Assembly: GCA_907163375.1 (NCBI GenBank)
Contig: CAJQUW010016929.1
Coordinates: 124,001-188,000 of the forward strand
Direction: 5' to 3'
Length of the DNA stretch: 64,000 nucleotides
Source: Prostheceraeus crozeri
Taxonomy: Eukaryota > Platyhelminthes > Polycladida > Euryleptidae
Shown here: in pieces, positions 34,059 through 45,727 of the stretch
Layout: the number at the start of each line of letters is the position of its first letter
Numbering within the stretch: the stretch's first letter is position 1
Notes under the pieces: model-generated
What the model was told of the DNA's origin: nothing
Databases searched by the model: none
Seen by the model: only the letters and a program-made list of their open reading frames with translations
Program-made: the position numbers and the translations under genes

Positions 34059-34955
34059 ATGGTCTCATCAAATCTCAAATTTTCTGTTCTTGGTATTCTA
34101 CTAGTTGGAATTATCTTTGTGTATATATTTCGTAACTCATTCAAATCAAGGGTAGAAGTGATGCAGCTTATACCAATGTATCAAAAGACAACACAAAAAT
34201 ATTCATGGAAGGGAGTAGGAAAGATCAATCAAGGCTACAAGAATACACCTCTGATGAAGACTAATTTTGAAGTACTGTCTGTTCGCCAATTAGAAGATCT
34301 GTATTATACAGAAATTATAAGATCTCACATCATTTGTCAAAATTCAATGCGAATTGGTGGAGCTGTTGACGGGGGATGGGATATCTGTTTGGACAAAGGA
34401 TTTGAATTGCGAGCACCGTGTCTTGTGTATTCTTTTGGTATTTCGAATAACTGGAACTTTGATGAACAGATGTCGAAGTCTTACAAATGCACCATTAGGT
34501 CATTTGATCCAACGATAGGCAAACCAGATCACATACATCAACCGGGAAACGTGAACTTCTACGCAGTGGGGATAGGAGGTCACGAAGATCGCAGACTAGG
34601 TACCTTTCGTACACAGGATTTGCTCACACTTCTTCGTCGATTCAAAGAGGAGACGACGACGATCGACATTCTCAAAATGGACGTCGAGTTTTCAGAATGG
34701 GAATCACTGGAGAAAATGTTTGAAAGTGATGTTTTAACAAGAGTAAAACAATTGAACATAGAATATCACAATGTCAAAAAATATCGAAGATACCTGAACA
34801 TAATGAAGCAACTTGAAAGTCTCGGCTTTAGGAAATACAAAACTCATCGAAACAATGCATGCGTTGCTAAAAGCCTCAGGCAGCAGCTAGGGAATCCAAA
34901 GACGAGATCTCTTTGCTATGAAGTATACTATATCAATATGAAGTTCAAGAAATGA
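34059..34955 (+). CDS. METTL24-like: METTL24-like methyltransferase, type II membrane protein
   Basis: This is a 298-residue protein, intact and without introns. Residues about 8-24 (FSVLGILLVGIIFVYIF) form a single membrane segment after a short N-terminus, which suggests a signal-anchored enzyme facing the Golgi or ER lumen. The rest matches the methyltransferase family of METTL24 and its many invertebrate paralogues (Pfam Methyltransf_22 type). It has SMRIGGAVDGGWDICLDKGF, then VYSFGISNNWNFDEQM at the expected SAM-binding first strand, IRSFDPTIGKPDH, and IDILKMDVEFSEWESL, where the conserved D-E-EW pattern closes the active-site region. Substrate is unknown for this family. The ATG at 34059 is chosen because it immediately precedes the membrane anchor. 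A TATA box upstream and AATAAA at 35202 downstream support an independent single-exon gene. It is the only well-supported host gene here. Confidence 0.88.
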   Translation: MVSSNLKFSVLGILLVGIIFVYIFRNSFKSRVEVMQLIPMYQKTTQKYSWKGVGKINQGYKNTPLMKTNFEVLSVRQLEDLYYTEIIRSHIICQNSMRIGGAVDGGWDICLDKGFELRAPCLVYSFGISNNWNFDEQMSKSYKCTIRSFDPTIGKPDHIHQPGNVNFYAVGIGGHEDRRLGTFRTQDLLTLLRRFKEETTTIDILKMDVEFSEWESLEKMFESDVLTRVKQLNIEYHNVKKYRRYLNIMKQLESLGFRKYKTHRNNACVAKSLRQQLGNPKTRSLCYEVYYINMKFKK

Positions 34956-35201
34956 ACCTTGGATTTTGTTAATTCGTCTAAGTGATTTCTCCTCGACATG
35001 GAATATTGAAACTCCTTTCAATGGGCCATATGTATTACTTATGTGATAGATTCTGTTAAAAATTGGTTGCATCATTCCACAGTTTTTCGTTTGCATGAAC
35101 GGCGGAGCATTAATGGAATTGGTTTCATCATCTGAAATCTGATGATATTCCATTTGTGTACGTTTCGAGGTATACTTCTACAGGGAAGTTCACTTCACAC
35201 G

Positions 35202-35207
35202 AATAAA
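35202..35207 (+). terminator. Putative polyadenylation signal
   Basis: AATAAA lies 247 bases after the methyltransferase stop codon; a second AATAAA lies at about 35316. Either could direct 3'-end formation. Confidence 0.4.
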
Positions 35208-36811
35208 AAAATTAGTCAATTGCAGTAGGAGGTCCTAATATATCAACCTTTTTTTATAAAATTGGTTTCAATGTGATATCCAGTGAAGAGGTAAAAGGCA
35301 TTTCAAAGAATTTCTAATAAATCTTGCCGTCTTTATTCCTGATTTGTAGAAGTTTTAATTGAAACAATTTTGACTTTTTGCAATTTTATATACAAAAAAT
35401 GTTGCGGAACAGTAGACTACTGTAGGCGAAACCGTTGGCTGTTAAACATGCAGAATTACTGATAGTTGCAAATGAAAAAAGTTTGCACACAATAACCGCT
35501 ACAAATCATAAAGAAAATGTGTAGTTTTCCATTTTTGAAGAGAAGCTCAAGAATTCAATTATTCAAAAGTACATGAAAGTGATGCGCATAATATTCTCGG
35601 CTGCTTTTGTTACGGGGTTCTGATCGTATCGGAAGTTTGTTCTTCGCACTTCTCAGGGCGATGGTTCTCATAGTTCATATTGATTGATGACCAATCTGTA
35701 GGCAAAATTGGTATCTTGGTTTCAACGCCTGATTTATCTCAAAAAACAGTTTCCGGAATCATATATTCTAGCTTGCATGAATCTTGTATGAGTTATGTAA
35801 TTCCTAGCCTGCCATCTCTCGGAAATTTTCATATTTTGAATAAGTTATTTAGCTAATTACTGCTAATATTTGTTCAATGAACATACAACATGTGATAAAA
35901 GTACGAATAATTATCTAATTATCTGATTAAAGATCGAATAGGATAGAAATAGATGAAAATCAGCACCGTTGATCTTCATCGGGAGCTCTTACTTATCCGA
36001 AGTGCTGTTGGTCTAGATCTAGTTGTCCCTGATCTTGTGTTACAAAATTATTACCAACGCTAATTACCTATTTTCCTAATTTTGATAATTATAAACAAAA
36101 ATGTAGTAAATAGAGCAGTCTCTACTATTTCATAGGAATGGTGTCCGTATTTGTCGTCCGAGATCGAACTGATCCTTGTAATTATCAGCATTGTCAACAT
36201 CTACGGTATGCCGCACTCACGGTGTGAGTGTAGAAAAATTGAAAGGGATGTGCAATCCAATAGTTCTTCCGTAAATTTTGTAAACTCAATTTTTTCGATA
36301 TGCAAGCTTTCTATACGGAACTTAATATTCACTAGATTTAAGTGACTAGGATCAATTAGATTTCATTCAAATGCTTAAATTCATCAGATAGCTTGGGTTT
36401 GATTAAATCTAATTCCACAATTCTCTTAAAATGTAGCTTAGCCTGCATTACTATTGATGCGCTTTAATAAAGGTCAACTTCGATATTCACAAGAACACAA
36501 TAGATAAAGGCACCTCACCTAATAAGCACGAAATCTAATTTAATTGCTTTAGCACTTTAAAGAAATTTCGATAAAATCCACTATTAAATGCGTGAAGTTA
36601 AATTGGATTTAGTGGGATCTAGGACCCGTTTCAAGGTGATTTTGCGTCTATGAAATTGATTTTTTCAGATTATCACTTTCAACAGGGCCTTCATCGTTCA
36701 GACTTTCACCAATTGACAGAATCCTTCAAAATGAATTCACTGAGAAAGTAGGGGAATCATGACTGCAAAAAATCTTTTCTTTGATTGTACATAATTGTAA
36801 GAATAGGTATA
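35208..36811. other. Spacer without recognisable gene
   Basis: AT-rich; no family motif in any frame. The GGCGAAACCGTTGG motif near 35428 resembles tails of old transposons but no element could be delimited. Confidence 0.5.
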
Positions 36812-37018
36812 TGTTTATCAAATCTCAACAGATGTAACCACCACGAGACATGTATCGGCCTGTTAGGCCTCATCAGTCGTGGGTAGGTTTGAACCAGCGA
36901 CGTTGGAGCTAGAGGACGTGCAAGCATACCCTCTAACCACAAGGCCACCGGACCATCTGTTGAGAGCGTGAATTAGCCAGGAAGCACTGCTTTAACGCAG
37001 GCATGTGGAGAGATGCAC
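36812..37018 (-). repeat. tRNA-derived SINE, left arm of a large inverted pair
   Basis: Read on the minus strand, this arm has an A box TGGCCTTGTGGTTAGAGGG (36929-36947) and a B box GGTTCAAACCT (36885-36895). It then carries CTGATGAGGCC...GGCCGATACATG (36850-36876) and a shared 3' part ending GAGATTTGATAAA at about 36812. Upstream of the tRNA-like head, about 70 bases also match the other arm, including GCGTTAAAGCAGTGCTTCC. The arms are roughly 88% alike, so they are either two SINE insertions or one duplicated and inverted copy. Confidence 0.75.
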
Positions 37019-37057
37019 GTGATATCGGATGCGGTATTAAGTGATTGCAGAAAGCAG

Positions 37058-37262
37058 TCCGCCCTCCACGTGCCTGCGATAAAGCAGTGCCTTCCTGGTT
37101 AAACACGCTCTCAACTTATGGTCCGGTGGCCTTGTGGGTAGAGGGTATGCTTGCACGTCCTCTAGCTCCAACGTCGCTGGTTCAAGTCTACCCACGACTG
37201 ATGAGGCCCAACAGGCCGATACATGTCTCGTGGTGGCTACATCTGTTGAGATTTGATAAATT
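37058..37262 (+). repeat. tRNA-derived SINE, right arm of the inverted pair
   Basis: The plus-strand copy has an A box TGGCCTTGTGGGTAGAGGG (37127-37145), a B box GGTTCAAGTCT (37179-37189), the CTGATGA core at 37198-37204, and the shared end GAGATTTGATAAA near 37260. A central loop of about 40 bases (37019-37057) separates it from the left arm. The same frame on both arms encodes a near-identical spurious peptide, which simply reflects the repeat. Confidence 0.75.
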
Positions 37263-39632
37263 TATCAATTGCCAGGCTACTTGTCTACATAGGTATATGT
37301 TAGTTTGAAACCATCTTAGTCAACAGAGTTTGATGAATCAATTGCTATGTATAAATAAACTGCGCATTTTCGATAGGTAATTGAATCCGGATGGATGACT
37401 TAGGCAAGAAATGGACTATTATTTTGTAATAAATTTTTCACATGAACGAATAATGTTTAAACATGGAGGCTCAGCTACCCTCTGAAATAATAAAGCGGTT
37501 ATGTCTTCAAATGAAAATCAATAGAATAGATGAAGTTATTCTGAGAATAAAAGTGAGTTTCAAATAAGATATGAGTAACAATAAGTAATTAGCGTACTTG
37601 CGAGATCGTTATACATAAAGCAGGCATGCAAAAAGAATGAATTGTTACGTCTGACAGTGCGCCTTTGAGGGAGCAAAAACCGGTAAGATGGTGATAGAGG
37701 AGACCTTCTGCAAGAAGTCGGTGCAGCGATCACGAAGACTGAATGTGGTAGAAAGCAAATTACCGCAAAAATGCATCGAGAATGAAGTCTCCTACTACGG
37801 TAGCAGTCAACTTTCGCTGATTATAAATCCAGCCGTAGGGAAAGGATATCCATCAACAGAAATTTTGCAATTTTTGACCAAACAGAATGGGAAGTGAGGA
37901 AAGTAAAGCCTCGCTACCTATCAACTGAGGTGTGAATCTTGTCAAAGTTACAATACAATTAGCCCACAATTTGCATTGGTGATAGAATCGAAATAATGCT
38001 ATATGCGTGTAGTTCTCATAAGATATACCTTGACTTACGATATTACTCTGAGATCTATGGGTTTACTAAAATGGCAATTAGTCACATATGTATTAGAATC
38101 TGCTACAGATTATTTACTTTGGAGAGCAGGAGCAGTGAAAATTATTTGAATAGATTATTCTTTAAATTGAAGCCTCTTATATTGAAAAATAACATTCGGC
38201 ATCGAACATATTATCAGTTGGATAGCCGAAAGCCTTCATCGTTACAACTTCGAAGGTGCAAATAGTGACCACTATCAAAAATTGCTTTGTTGACTTTGTT
38301 GGAAATGGAATTTACCTATAATGCGATTTTTACTACCAGATCTATATACCAGTATTTACATAGCATGCAACTTTCAACAACTGTTGTTGGAAGATAGACA
38401 CAGAGGATGTTCAAAGCGTCGCTAATTCAAATAATTACAATTTCTTATATATGTAGGTAAAATAGAATAATAAACTATGAAACTGAAATAATAAACTATG
38501 ACACACTACAAATAAATGATAAAATAATTACATAAACAGACATAGAATGATATACAATATACGAGTATAACGTATACGTACAGGGTGCAACACATTTCGC
38601 TTGCAAATGAAATTCCATTTTATGAAATGGAAAAACTAAAGCACAACTTATTTTTTTATTCATAAAAAATATCTTCCAAGGTTCTAGAAATGTCATGAAA
38701 AATCATGGGAATGCTTGTGACAACTTTCCATGAGCCGTTGAAGGCAAGGTCCCTAGGATGTCAATTGCATTTCATTACGTGTTGCTGCCAATTCTTGTTG
38801 CATTTGTTGCAACTTGCTCTGTAAGTTCTTCAATCGGTTTTGGTCTTTGCTTAAGCCATGAAATGACACACAGTCAATTATCATAGGACTTGTGCCGAGC
38901 GATCGTCTCGTGAGTCGTCGGCTAAACACAAATGTTGGTGAACAAAATCTTTCACTAGTTAAGAAATGCATTCAATGCAGGCTTCTTGAAGTCATTTATA
39001 AATTAATTTGTGGGAGATGTACATTGTCCTATATTGGTCGAACGTGGATGCATTCAGACATCAGATGACGATACGTCGCCAACAAATAAAAGACGCCAGA
39101 TACCGTGTGGTATATGTCAGTTGGTAGACATTTTAGTGCAATTCCTTTTTCAAATTGTCCCCTGAAGCTGATCACTTGGACTGAGAGTCCAAAGAAGCTA
39201 TGTTCATTGATTTATTTTCTTCATTCAAATGCGATATCTGAAATTTCTTTAAAATTTCATTGAATAGATCAGTTGATTGCCTTGAAATCGACCGACAATT
39301 GACAAAAATGTCTTCTCTTCATATATATAATTTATATATACATGTATATACTGAAAAGATGGGCATCCTGAGTAAAATGGTTTTAGAAATAAAAGTGCTT
39401 CAGGATAATTAAAATATGTAAGCAAGAAAAAGGTTAGATAATAATGATAGGTCGAATTTTCAAACTATAACTACTGTCCGTCATCAGGCAAAAGTTTAAT
39501 TCAAAAAAGAAATGAATGAGAGAAATAGTGGAAGTTCAAAATCAAGAAATCTGCAGTCTGAGATGTAGGTAGATTTCATCGACATCGATATGCCGATTTA
39601 TAGAAGAGTTCGATGAATAATAATAATCATAA

Positions 39633-39652
39633 TCTCTCTCTCTCTCTCTCTC

Positions 39653-39701
<49 letters not shown>

Positions 39702-39703
39702 TA
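39633..39703. repeat. TC and TA microsatellite
   Basis: A run of TC dinucleotides (about 18 bases) is followed after CGG by about 48 bases of TA repeats. Simple sequence. Confidence 0.9.
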
Positions 39704-39759
39704 TAGTAAAGAGAGATAAACTCAAAATGGGAAATCAATAATGCCAAAAATTATACCCA

Positions 39760-40394
39760 AAGAAAACTCGACAACTATTTCCCAACCTGTTTCAGCTCTA
39801 TGAGCCTTCTCAAGGGAATGATTTTATTTTCAAAATTCAATGGAAATAAGACATAGATTTATAAGAAGTAAGTGCATCATGCAAAACTAAAAGTCTGTTG
39901 GGTTCATAGAAATGAATTTTGTCTCCTTTCTACGCCAGTTTGGAGGCTTAAATGTAGATTCGTATGAATGTTTGCAGTTCTTATATCAATTTCTACACGA
40001 CTTTCTATAATTGTAATTCTCTTGGTTATTAAATCTTCTCGTGTTGTTAAAGTTACTTCGTTGGTTTATTATATCGTTGCTACTTTCAGTCCTCCTTCTT
40101 CATCTTGGATTTTATGCCATACGTTGCTATTGTACTTTTTTGTTGGGCTGTCAATTGAAATTAAATGCTTATTCGAAGCAAAGAATCCCCTCTTATTCTC
40201 CCAGATATTTTGACTAATATCTTTTTCTTTTACTAAATTTTTCCATCTTTGGATCTGAGTTTTTAATTCCTTGCCTACGTGCACAATGCCTAAAACGTCA
40301 TTATCACTTTTTTCGACATATTGAGTTTTCAATTCGGCGGTCATAATCAGTCTTTTAATTTCATGCTCATATATATATAATATAATATAATATA

Positions 40395-40450
<56 letters not shown>

Positions 40451-40560
40451 CGTGTATATAACTGGAATTACATAGTAGAAAATGAAGACCGTAAATAATC
40501 AAAATGTAGAATATGAGCGCTTTCTTCATATTCTTCAGGTGCTTCTTAACAGGTAAGTGA
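39760..40560 (-). other. Unassigned fragment, probably mobile-element derived
   Basis: On the minus strand a lysine-rich frame at 40344-40069 (containing VHVGKELKTQIQRWKNLVKE) is followed by non-coding sequence and then GAGAAGGCTCATAGAGCTGAAACAGG near 39790. That last sequence is a stem with GAAAC, typical of transposon 3' regions. On the other side lies a GAAGAAAGCGCTC motif near 40520. I do not recognise the protein; the interval is AT-rich and embedded in microsatellite. Confidence 0.3.
40370..40450. repeat. AT-rich microsatellite
   Basis: TATAA pentamers grade into a long TA dinucleotide run. Confidence 0.9.
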
Positions 40561-40789
40561 ATGAAGAGACTACATACATGCACTACACAATTATCATTGG
40601 AAAAATTTGAAATGCAAAAGTTACATAGATTGTCCATGCATAGATGTCAAAGTTCGCCCCATGAAAAAAGCGGCTCGTCGAGATGACCCTTTCTCTTAAA
40701 GAGACAGTGATCCTTTCATTACTGCTTCATAAGCACTCCCATCGTTTTCTTGTTTTTCGACAGGCACTATTAGGCCAATACTACAGGTC

Positions 40790-41520
40790 AATCTGAAGTT
40801 GCCAGCACGCATGCCGTCGAAGAAGCCGCTGATGCCACCAGCAGCACTAAAACGTCGATTCGAATTTTGTCGTAAATATGTTCAATGGACATCAGACGAT
40901 CGTCCGATTGAGCAAAAGTATTTTTTTCGGATGAAACTACCTTTCGACAATTCAACAATGTCCGTGGACATGTTCACTGACCACTGGGATCAAATCCGAA
41001 TAACCCACGATTTGTGACATCAACGGTGAAACGTTGCTCACAGATCATGATTTGGGGATGCTTCTCAGCTGATGGCCGTGGGGCCTTTATTTCGTCTCCA
41101 AAGGCAAAATAATGACCTCTGAGCTATACAAGTGCGTTCTGGCTGACAAAATACCCACCTGGATGAACCTTCTTACGTGTGAAACTTTTCAACATGACTC
41201 AGCGCCATGCCATAAATCACAGTTTGTGACGGGGTGGTTGCTCACCGATCAAATCGAAGTCCTTGATTGGCCCACCTACTCACCAGACTTAAACCCAATA
41301 GAAAATCTTTGGGGAATAAATTATGAAGGAAAAAGTCTCTATAGTCGAAATCAAGTCCCTAAGCCATCTTCAAGAGGTGATTAAAATGGTTTGGTGCTGT
41401 GTGAAATCCTTGTTTTTTTTAATGCCAACCCGAATTCAAAAGGTTTTGAAAAACGTGACATGCCACCAATTATTTAACCTTGGATATGTTTTCTACCTAA
41501 TGCACTGTGACACAGCACTT
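40790..41520 (+). pseudogene. Tc1-type transposase fossil
   Basis: Three pieces in shifted frames together follow a Tc1/mariner transposase. The first is the DNA-binding-to-catalytic junction at 40799 (KKPLMPPAALKRRFEFCRKY then WTSDDRP). The second is a middle piece at about 41090-41160. The third is the catalytic C-terminal part, FQHDSAPCHKS (about 41190) and VLDWPTYSPDLNPIENLWG (about 41262-41320), where the D of HDSAPCH and the E of NPIENLW are the second and third catalytic acids of the DD34E triad. The C-terminal tail continues to about 41460. Multiple frameshifts and the lack of detectable inverted ends show it is dead and old. Confidence 0.8.
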
Positions 41521-43248
41521 AACTACAAATGGATCAGAGCATAGAGTACGTATAGGTAGAGTGTCGACTCAAAAAGTATCTGTATACAGTAAAAATTTCT
41601 ATGTCAAAAGATTCAGTTTTTTGCGAGAATTTCGTTCCCGTGGTCCACAAAATTATTTGAGCATTTTAAAAAAGTCAAATTTTGCGAATTTATATACTGT
41701 TGAGATGACGCCCCTACATAAGCAGTATGAAACAAGTTGGATATCAAAAGTAGCGAATATTTGTTAATAAGCACCCTAAATAAGCGGAAATAAAGCTGAT
41801 GATGAAGGTAATTTCATGAATCGTATTACAATGGAAGTCTTCATGAAAACATCGCTACCTTATTCGTACTTTCTTGGCTGAAATTTCAAATTTTTGATTC
41901 AATTTTCACTGGCATGATTTTATGATTCACAAGATTCATGTTTCATTTCTTGAATCTGAATAGTGATGTGAACCCATTTACATCTTTCAATGTTAATTGA
42001 AATCATTGTCTTTGATTATGTGATTTTGCTCTCTGCCAGTGGCAGGTTGCCTGTGATGTGATCACGCTTGAGAAAGTACTCTTGAGATTGAGCATGAAAG
42101 AATTGGGAACCCATAGAATTGCTAATTTTACAAACATAAAATCTCCAAAGCTGTCATGACACTGAGAATCTGTAAAGTACCATCATTCCTTCTGCATTAT
42201 TGTCATGATCACTCAATTCCGTTGCAATTTCTTCAAAACTGCAAAAAATGTCCATATCTCACACTTGGTAACAATTACCAACTATATCCTCCTGGAGTTC
42301 CTTTAATAAAATCGAAAGTGTATACACATTGCGGATTTAATAAATGCGGAGTTACCACTCAGCCTAACATACCTACTCTATGGATCAGAATATAAGTTCT
42401 TCATTTGGAATTTGTATTATTTTTGTTTTCTTGACTTAAAAACAAAAACTTTCTAATTCCGTGGCCGATGCTGTAGTATTGTAGTAAATGCTATGCGCAT
42501 TTATTTCATTGATGGCGTCCCAGAGCCGGAAACAATATCGTCGTTATTGCGAACTTCTGAAGTAAGGACCACTTATCAATGCATGTGGCCAGAAACTTCC
42601 TCAGACTTCTACGAGTACGTGTGTATGAATCATAGCACGCATTCACTGCAATGGCAATCATGCCTAACATTTTCAATCATCAATGATCATTACAGCCTCG
42701 GCTGTGCGACTCATTGATAGGCCTACTTCCAAAATCTAGGCATGATTGATGTATTGATGACATTTGCGACATTCGAGCTTATACACAATATTAGAGCATG
42801 AAATGTTTTGATGGATGTTGAAGTGCTTTTGACTATCTTTGGTATGGAAAGAAATAGAAGAACCAGGTGTAATAATGTCACAAGTTTTACAACGGGCATC
42901 ATTACAACGCTGGACGACACGAATGGCATTTTTTTTTTTTTTTTTTTTAAATATGAGATGATCGACGACTTAGGTTGACGGTTGATGATGATCTAAGTTT
43001 TAGTATACGGTAGTTTGAGACCAGCGACTTAGTCGAATCGAATTCAGAATAATTTAATGTCACATAATAGAAGATAATTGAATATCGGAATTTAATTTTG
43101 ATTGAAGGACATTTGGATTGTTTTAATTATTTTCTTTCTTTCTGTTAATCATTTTCACTTTCATTTTCATATTATCAGCCCCTGAGTATGGTAATGCTTA
43201 TCAAATAAGGTACTCCTTATAACGGTTAATTAATGCAAATCCTATCGG
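41521..43248. other. Spacer without recognisable gene
   Basis: No family motif. A T20 run lies at 42929-42948 and an A21 run at 43249-43269, flanking about 300 bases of unique AT-rich sequence. Confidence 0.5.
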
Positions 43249-43269
43249 AAAAAAAAAAAAAAAAAAAAA

Positions 43270-44130
43270 TATCTAGAAGTATTCTTTAAAAATCTGGTGT
43301 AAATTGAAGAGTTAACCATTAATAGGGTGGTTGTATTTGAAGAAAACCTGTATGGACATTTTCTACGATTCCCATTAGGCTCAATACTGTTATGAAAATG
43401 GATCGTGGAAATTGAAGGAAAACTTTAAGACTTCTACTACTTTTGCAATTAAAAATTAATAATAACTTCCATCATAACTTCCCTGAACTTGAAAGAAACT
43501 TTTTAAGAATCGAACGAAAGGATTCAACAAGATATGGCTTTAACAGTTGTCAGCCAGAGAAAAACAAAAAGCAGAAAGTTGTTGTGGTACGACTAAGAGA
43601 TTTTAAAGAAAGAGTGAATTAAATGTCGTAAAAAAAATTTTCTAAGTTATTTTTTTTTTACGGGAGTTTTTTCTTAAGCTCTTGAACATTTTCTCTCTCT
43701 CGATTGGAATCCCAGAGAGTATTCGTCTTCTAAGGACAGGAGAAGAGAAAGGAGTACGACACTTGAGAGACCCCTTGTTAGACCCACACAAAGGAAAGGG
43801 GATCTAAAAGCAAGCAAAGAGTGAAGTGAATTGTTTTTAAAAAAACCTTAAATCCCCCCTCTCTAAGTTCCCTATCTCTAAGGTCAGAATTATCAGAGAA
43901 GTTGGAATATTACATGGTTCATATTTTGCAATCTAATATTGCAAATCATTCACTACACTCCAGAAGAAAAGATAATGAAGGAATCTACAATGTTCTGGCA
44001 TTTTGACATCTAATATTGCGGTTTATAGTGAAGAGATTGGGTAGTCTTGTCTAAATATTGGAGAGGTTGGGTGGAAACCCAAAGGACTGGGTGTCCAACC
44101 CCCAAAATCGGACTGCAACTAGATTTGGAG
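43270..44130 (-). mobile_element. Older, degraded Penelope-like (Naiad-type) copy, partial
   Basis: This segment matches 47990-48770 of the neighbouring larger element in the same orientation, with many small differences. Shared stretches include AGAAGTATTCTTTAAAA, GTGGTACGACTAAGAGATTT and TTCCCTATCTCTAAGGTCAG. Only the part between the endonuclease and the RT core is represented. It is a broken fossil with many breaks and clearly older than the larger copy. The two are separated by about 740 bases of A-rich DNA. Confidence 0.75.
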
Positions 44131-44869
44131 GAAATGACAAGGACCTTGGATAACTGAGGCGGGTGATACAAGCCAATACATCTAATCTCAACTACCATGA
44201 CAAAACAGCCAATTAATCATTAAATGAGCTCAGCGGTCTAAAAGACCATCCAAAGCACTAGCAGCTACTACTAAACTGAATAAATTAGCTAATGATCAAT
44301 ACTATTAATTTCTATATAAAGAAATAAGAAAAAAAATCTACGAATATGAAAATTATAAAACTGACACAGATGAGAAAAATGTTAGGCAAACTGTAACAAT
44401 GATAAATGAAACAAATAAAAAAACAAACAAAGAGATAATGAACAAAAATGATCAGGTGCGTGAATATTATAAATACACTGCTTGAGAGATGGGACGCAAA
44501 ACTCGTATATGTGACGGAATAATTCAATTAACTTATTAAGAAACGGACGGAAACAAAAAATGTAAAAATTCTTCAGAATGGACTTAAATCAAAATTAACA
44601 ACAACCCTAGTGGAGAATCTGCAAATAAATGGTAATTAAAAAGTAGCAAAAACGAACAAACTACCCTAGTACAGATTCCAATAGAATACATTGGTAATTA
44701 AAAGACTTTAACATTAAATTTGGATAAATTAATAGCGACCCATAGAATACTACTCAGTAACAATATAAGTAAATTTATAATCAAATTTTCTTTTAAAAAT
44801 TGAAGGAACTTAAAAATAGTTCGTCTATGGATTTAAATTGAAGGCCTAACTTAAAAATAATACTAAAAA
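44131..44869. other. A-rich spacer between two Penelope fossils
   Basis: Strongly A-rich, without coding signal. Two similar units beginning CCCTAGT and ending TGGTAATTAAAA lie at about 44605-44705. It may be decayed sequence of either neighbouring element. Confidence 0.4.
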
Positions 44870-45727
44870 GAAAAATAAAATGAGAGTAAATCAAAATGAA
44901 CACGAGAATAACAAATGGTGAAAATTAAGAAACTCAAGAAGCCAAAATTAAGTTTGCTATGTATGGAGTCATCAGGGAGGAACCATGCAGCTGCATGAAG
45001 CAAGGTTTCGGCCCCTAACCTCCAACCTATACCACATGGCCTGCCCAGGCAAACCATATCAAATGCACAATATGGAAGATCTCTCCAAGCCTGAGGAAAC
45101 AAAGCAGAACCTGACCGAAAATAAAATTTTTGGAATTTATAAGGACAAAAGGAAGCACATGAAACTAGAAGAGGTTTTCTTAGCCCAATATGCCAATGAT
45201 GGATGGCATCTGGCGGGCCGAAAAACAACCAAACTTAAAAACGAGGAACCTATTCGTGGAGAAGGACTTTATGCAAGAATTAACCAGCAAATTAGTCTTA
45301 TAACCCCGTCCTTTGAAGATATCAAAAATGCCCTTAGCTCTTGATGTGAAGGCGGAAGCATCAGATGAAATCTTGGCGAACCTGATGAGTTGGGCAGCAA
45401 AGATGTTTATGCCAGTGTTCAAAGGCATGTTATTCTCGGGGAAAGTATACAGCACCACTGGGAATCTGAACTCATCAACCTTATGGTGAACCTCTGTGGT
45501 GTATATGCCACCATTTTGGATCTTGATTTTAAAATCCAATTTATAATTAACGCGTTTGCTGTTATCACCGCTTCTGCTAGCTAGGAGGTCTATCGGATTT
45601 CAGGAAGGATCTTATCAAACTGTTTGTAATCAAACACACAGATGTCGTCAACATACCTTGTGGTACGAGAGAGAAGTTTGGCCAAGTAGAAATATCTTAC
45701 TCGCTAGGAGCCTCGCCGCGAACTTAA

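Larger units (their letters stand above)
37263..40789. other. Spacer with microsatellites and an unassigned element fragment
   Basis: No gene is recognised. TC and TA microsatellites lie at about 39633-39703, and an AT/TAATA microsatellite at about 40370-40450. A CCTGATGACGGAC motif (minus) occurs at about 39483-39500. The interval 39760-40560 looks like a fragment of a mobile element on the minus strand and is listed separately. The minus-strand frame at 38753-38971 ends in a Gln/Leu-rich coiled-coil-like stretch but has no other support. Confidence 0.45.

Noticed and set aside
36757-37308. Two similar short proteins on opposite strands
   Set aside because: They are translations of the two SINE arms; the similarity reflects the repeat, not a conserved gene.
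38753-38971. Coiled-coil protein gene on the minus strand
   Set aside because: Only about 30 residues look amphipathic; there is no start context, no further exon and no family match.
44985-45344. Plus-strand frame of 119 codons, and plus-strand frames at 45390-45882 and 47177-47452
   Set aside because: They are antisense to the Penelope-like element's protein regions or its 3' part.
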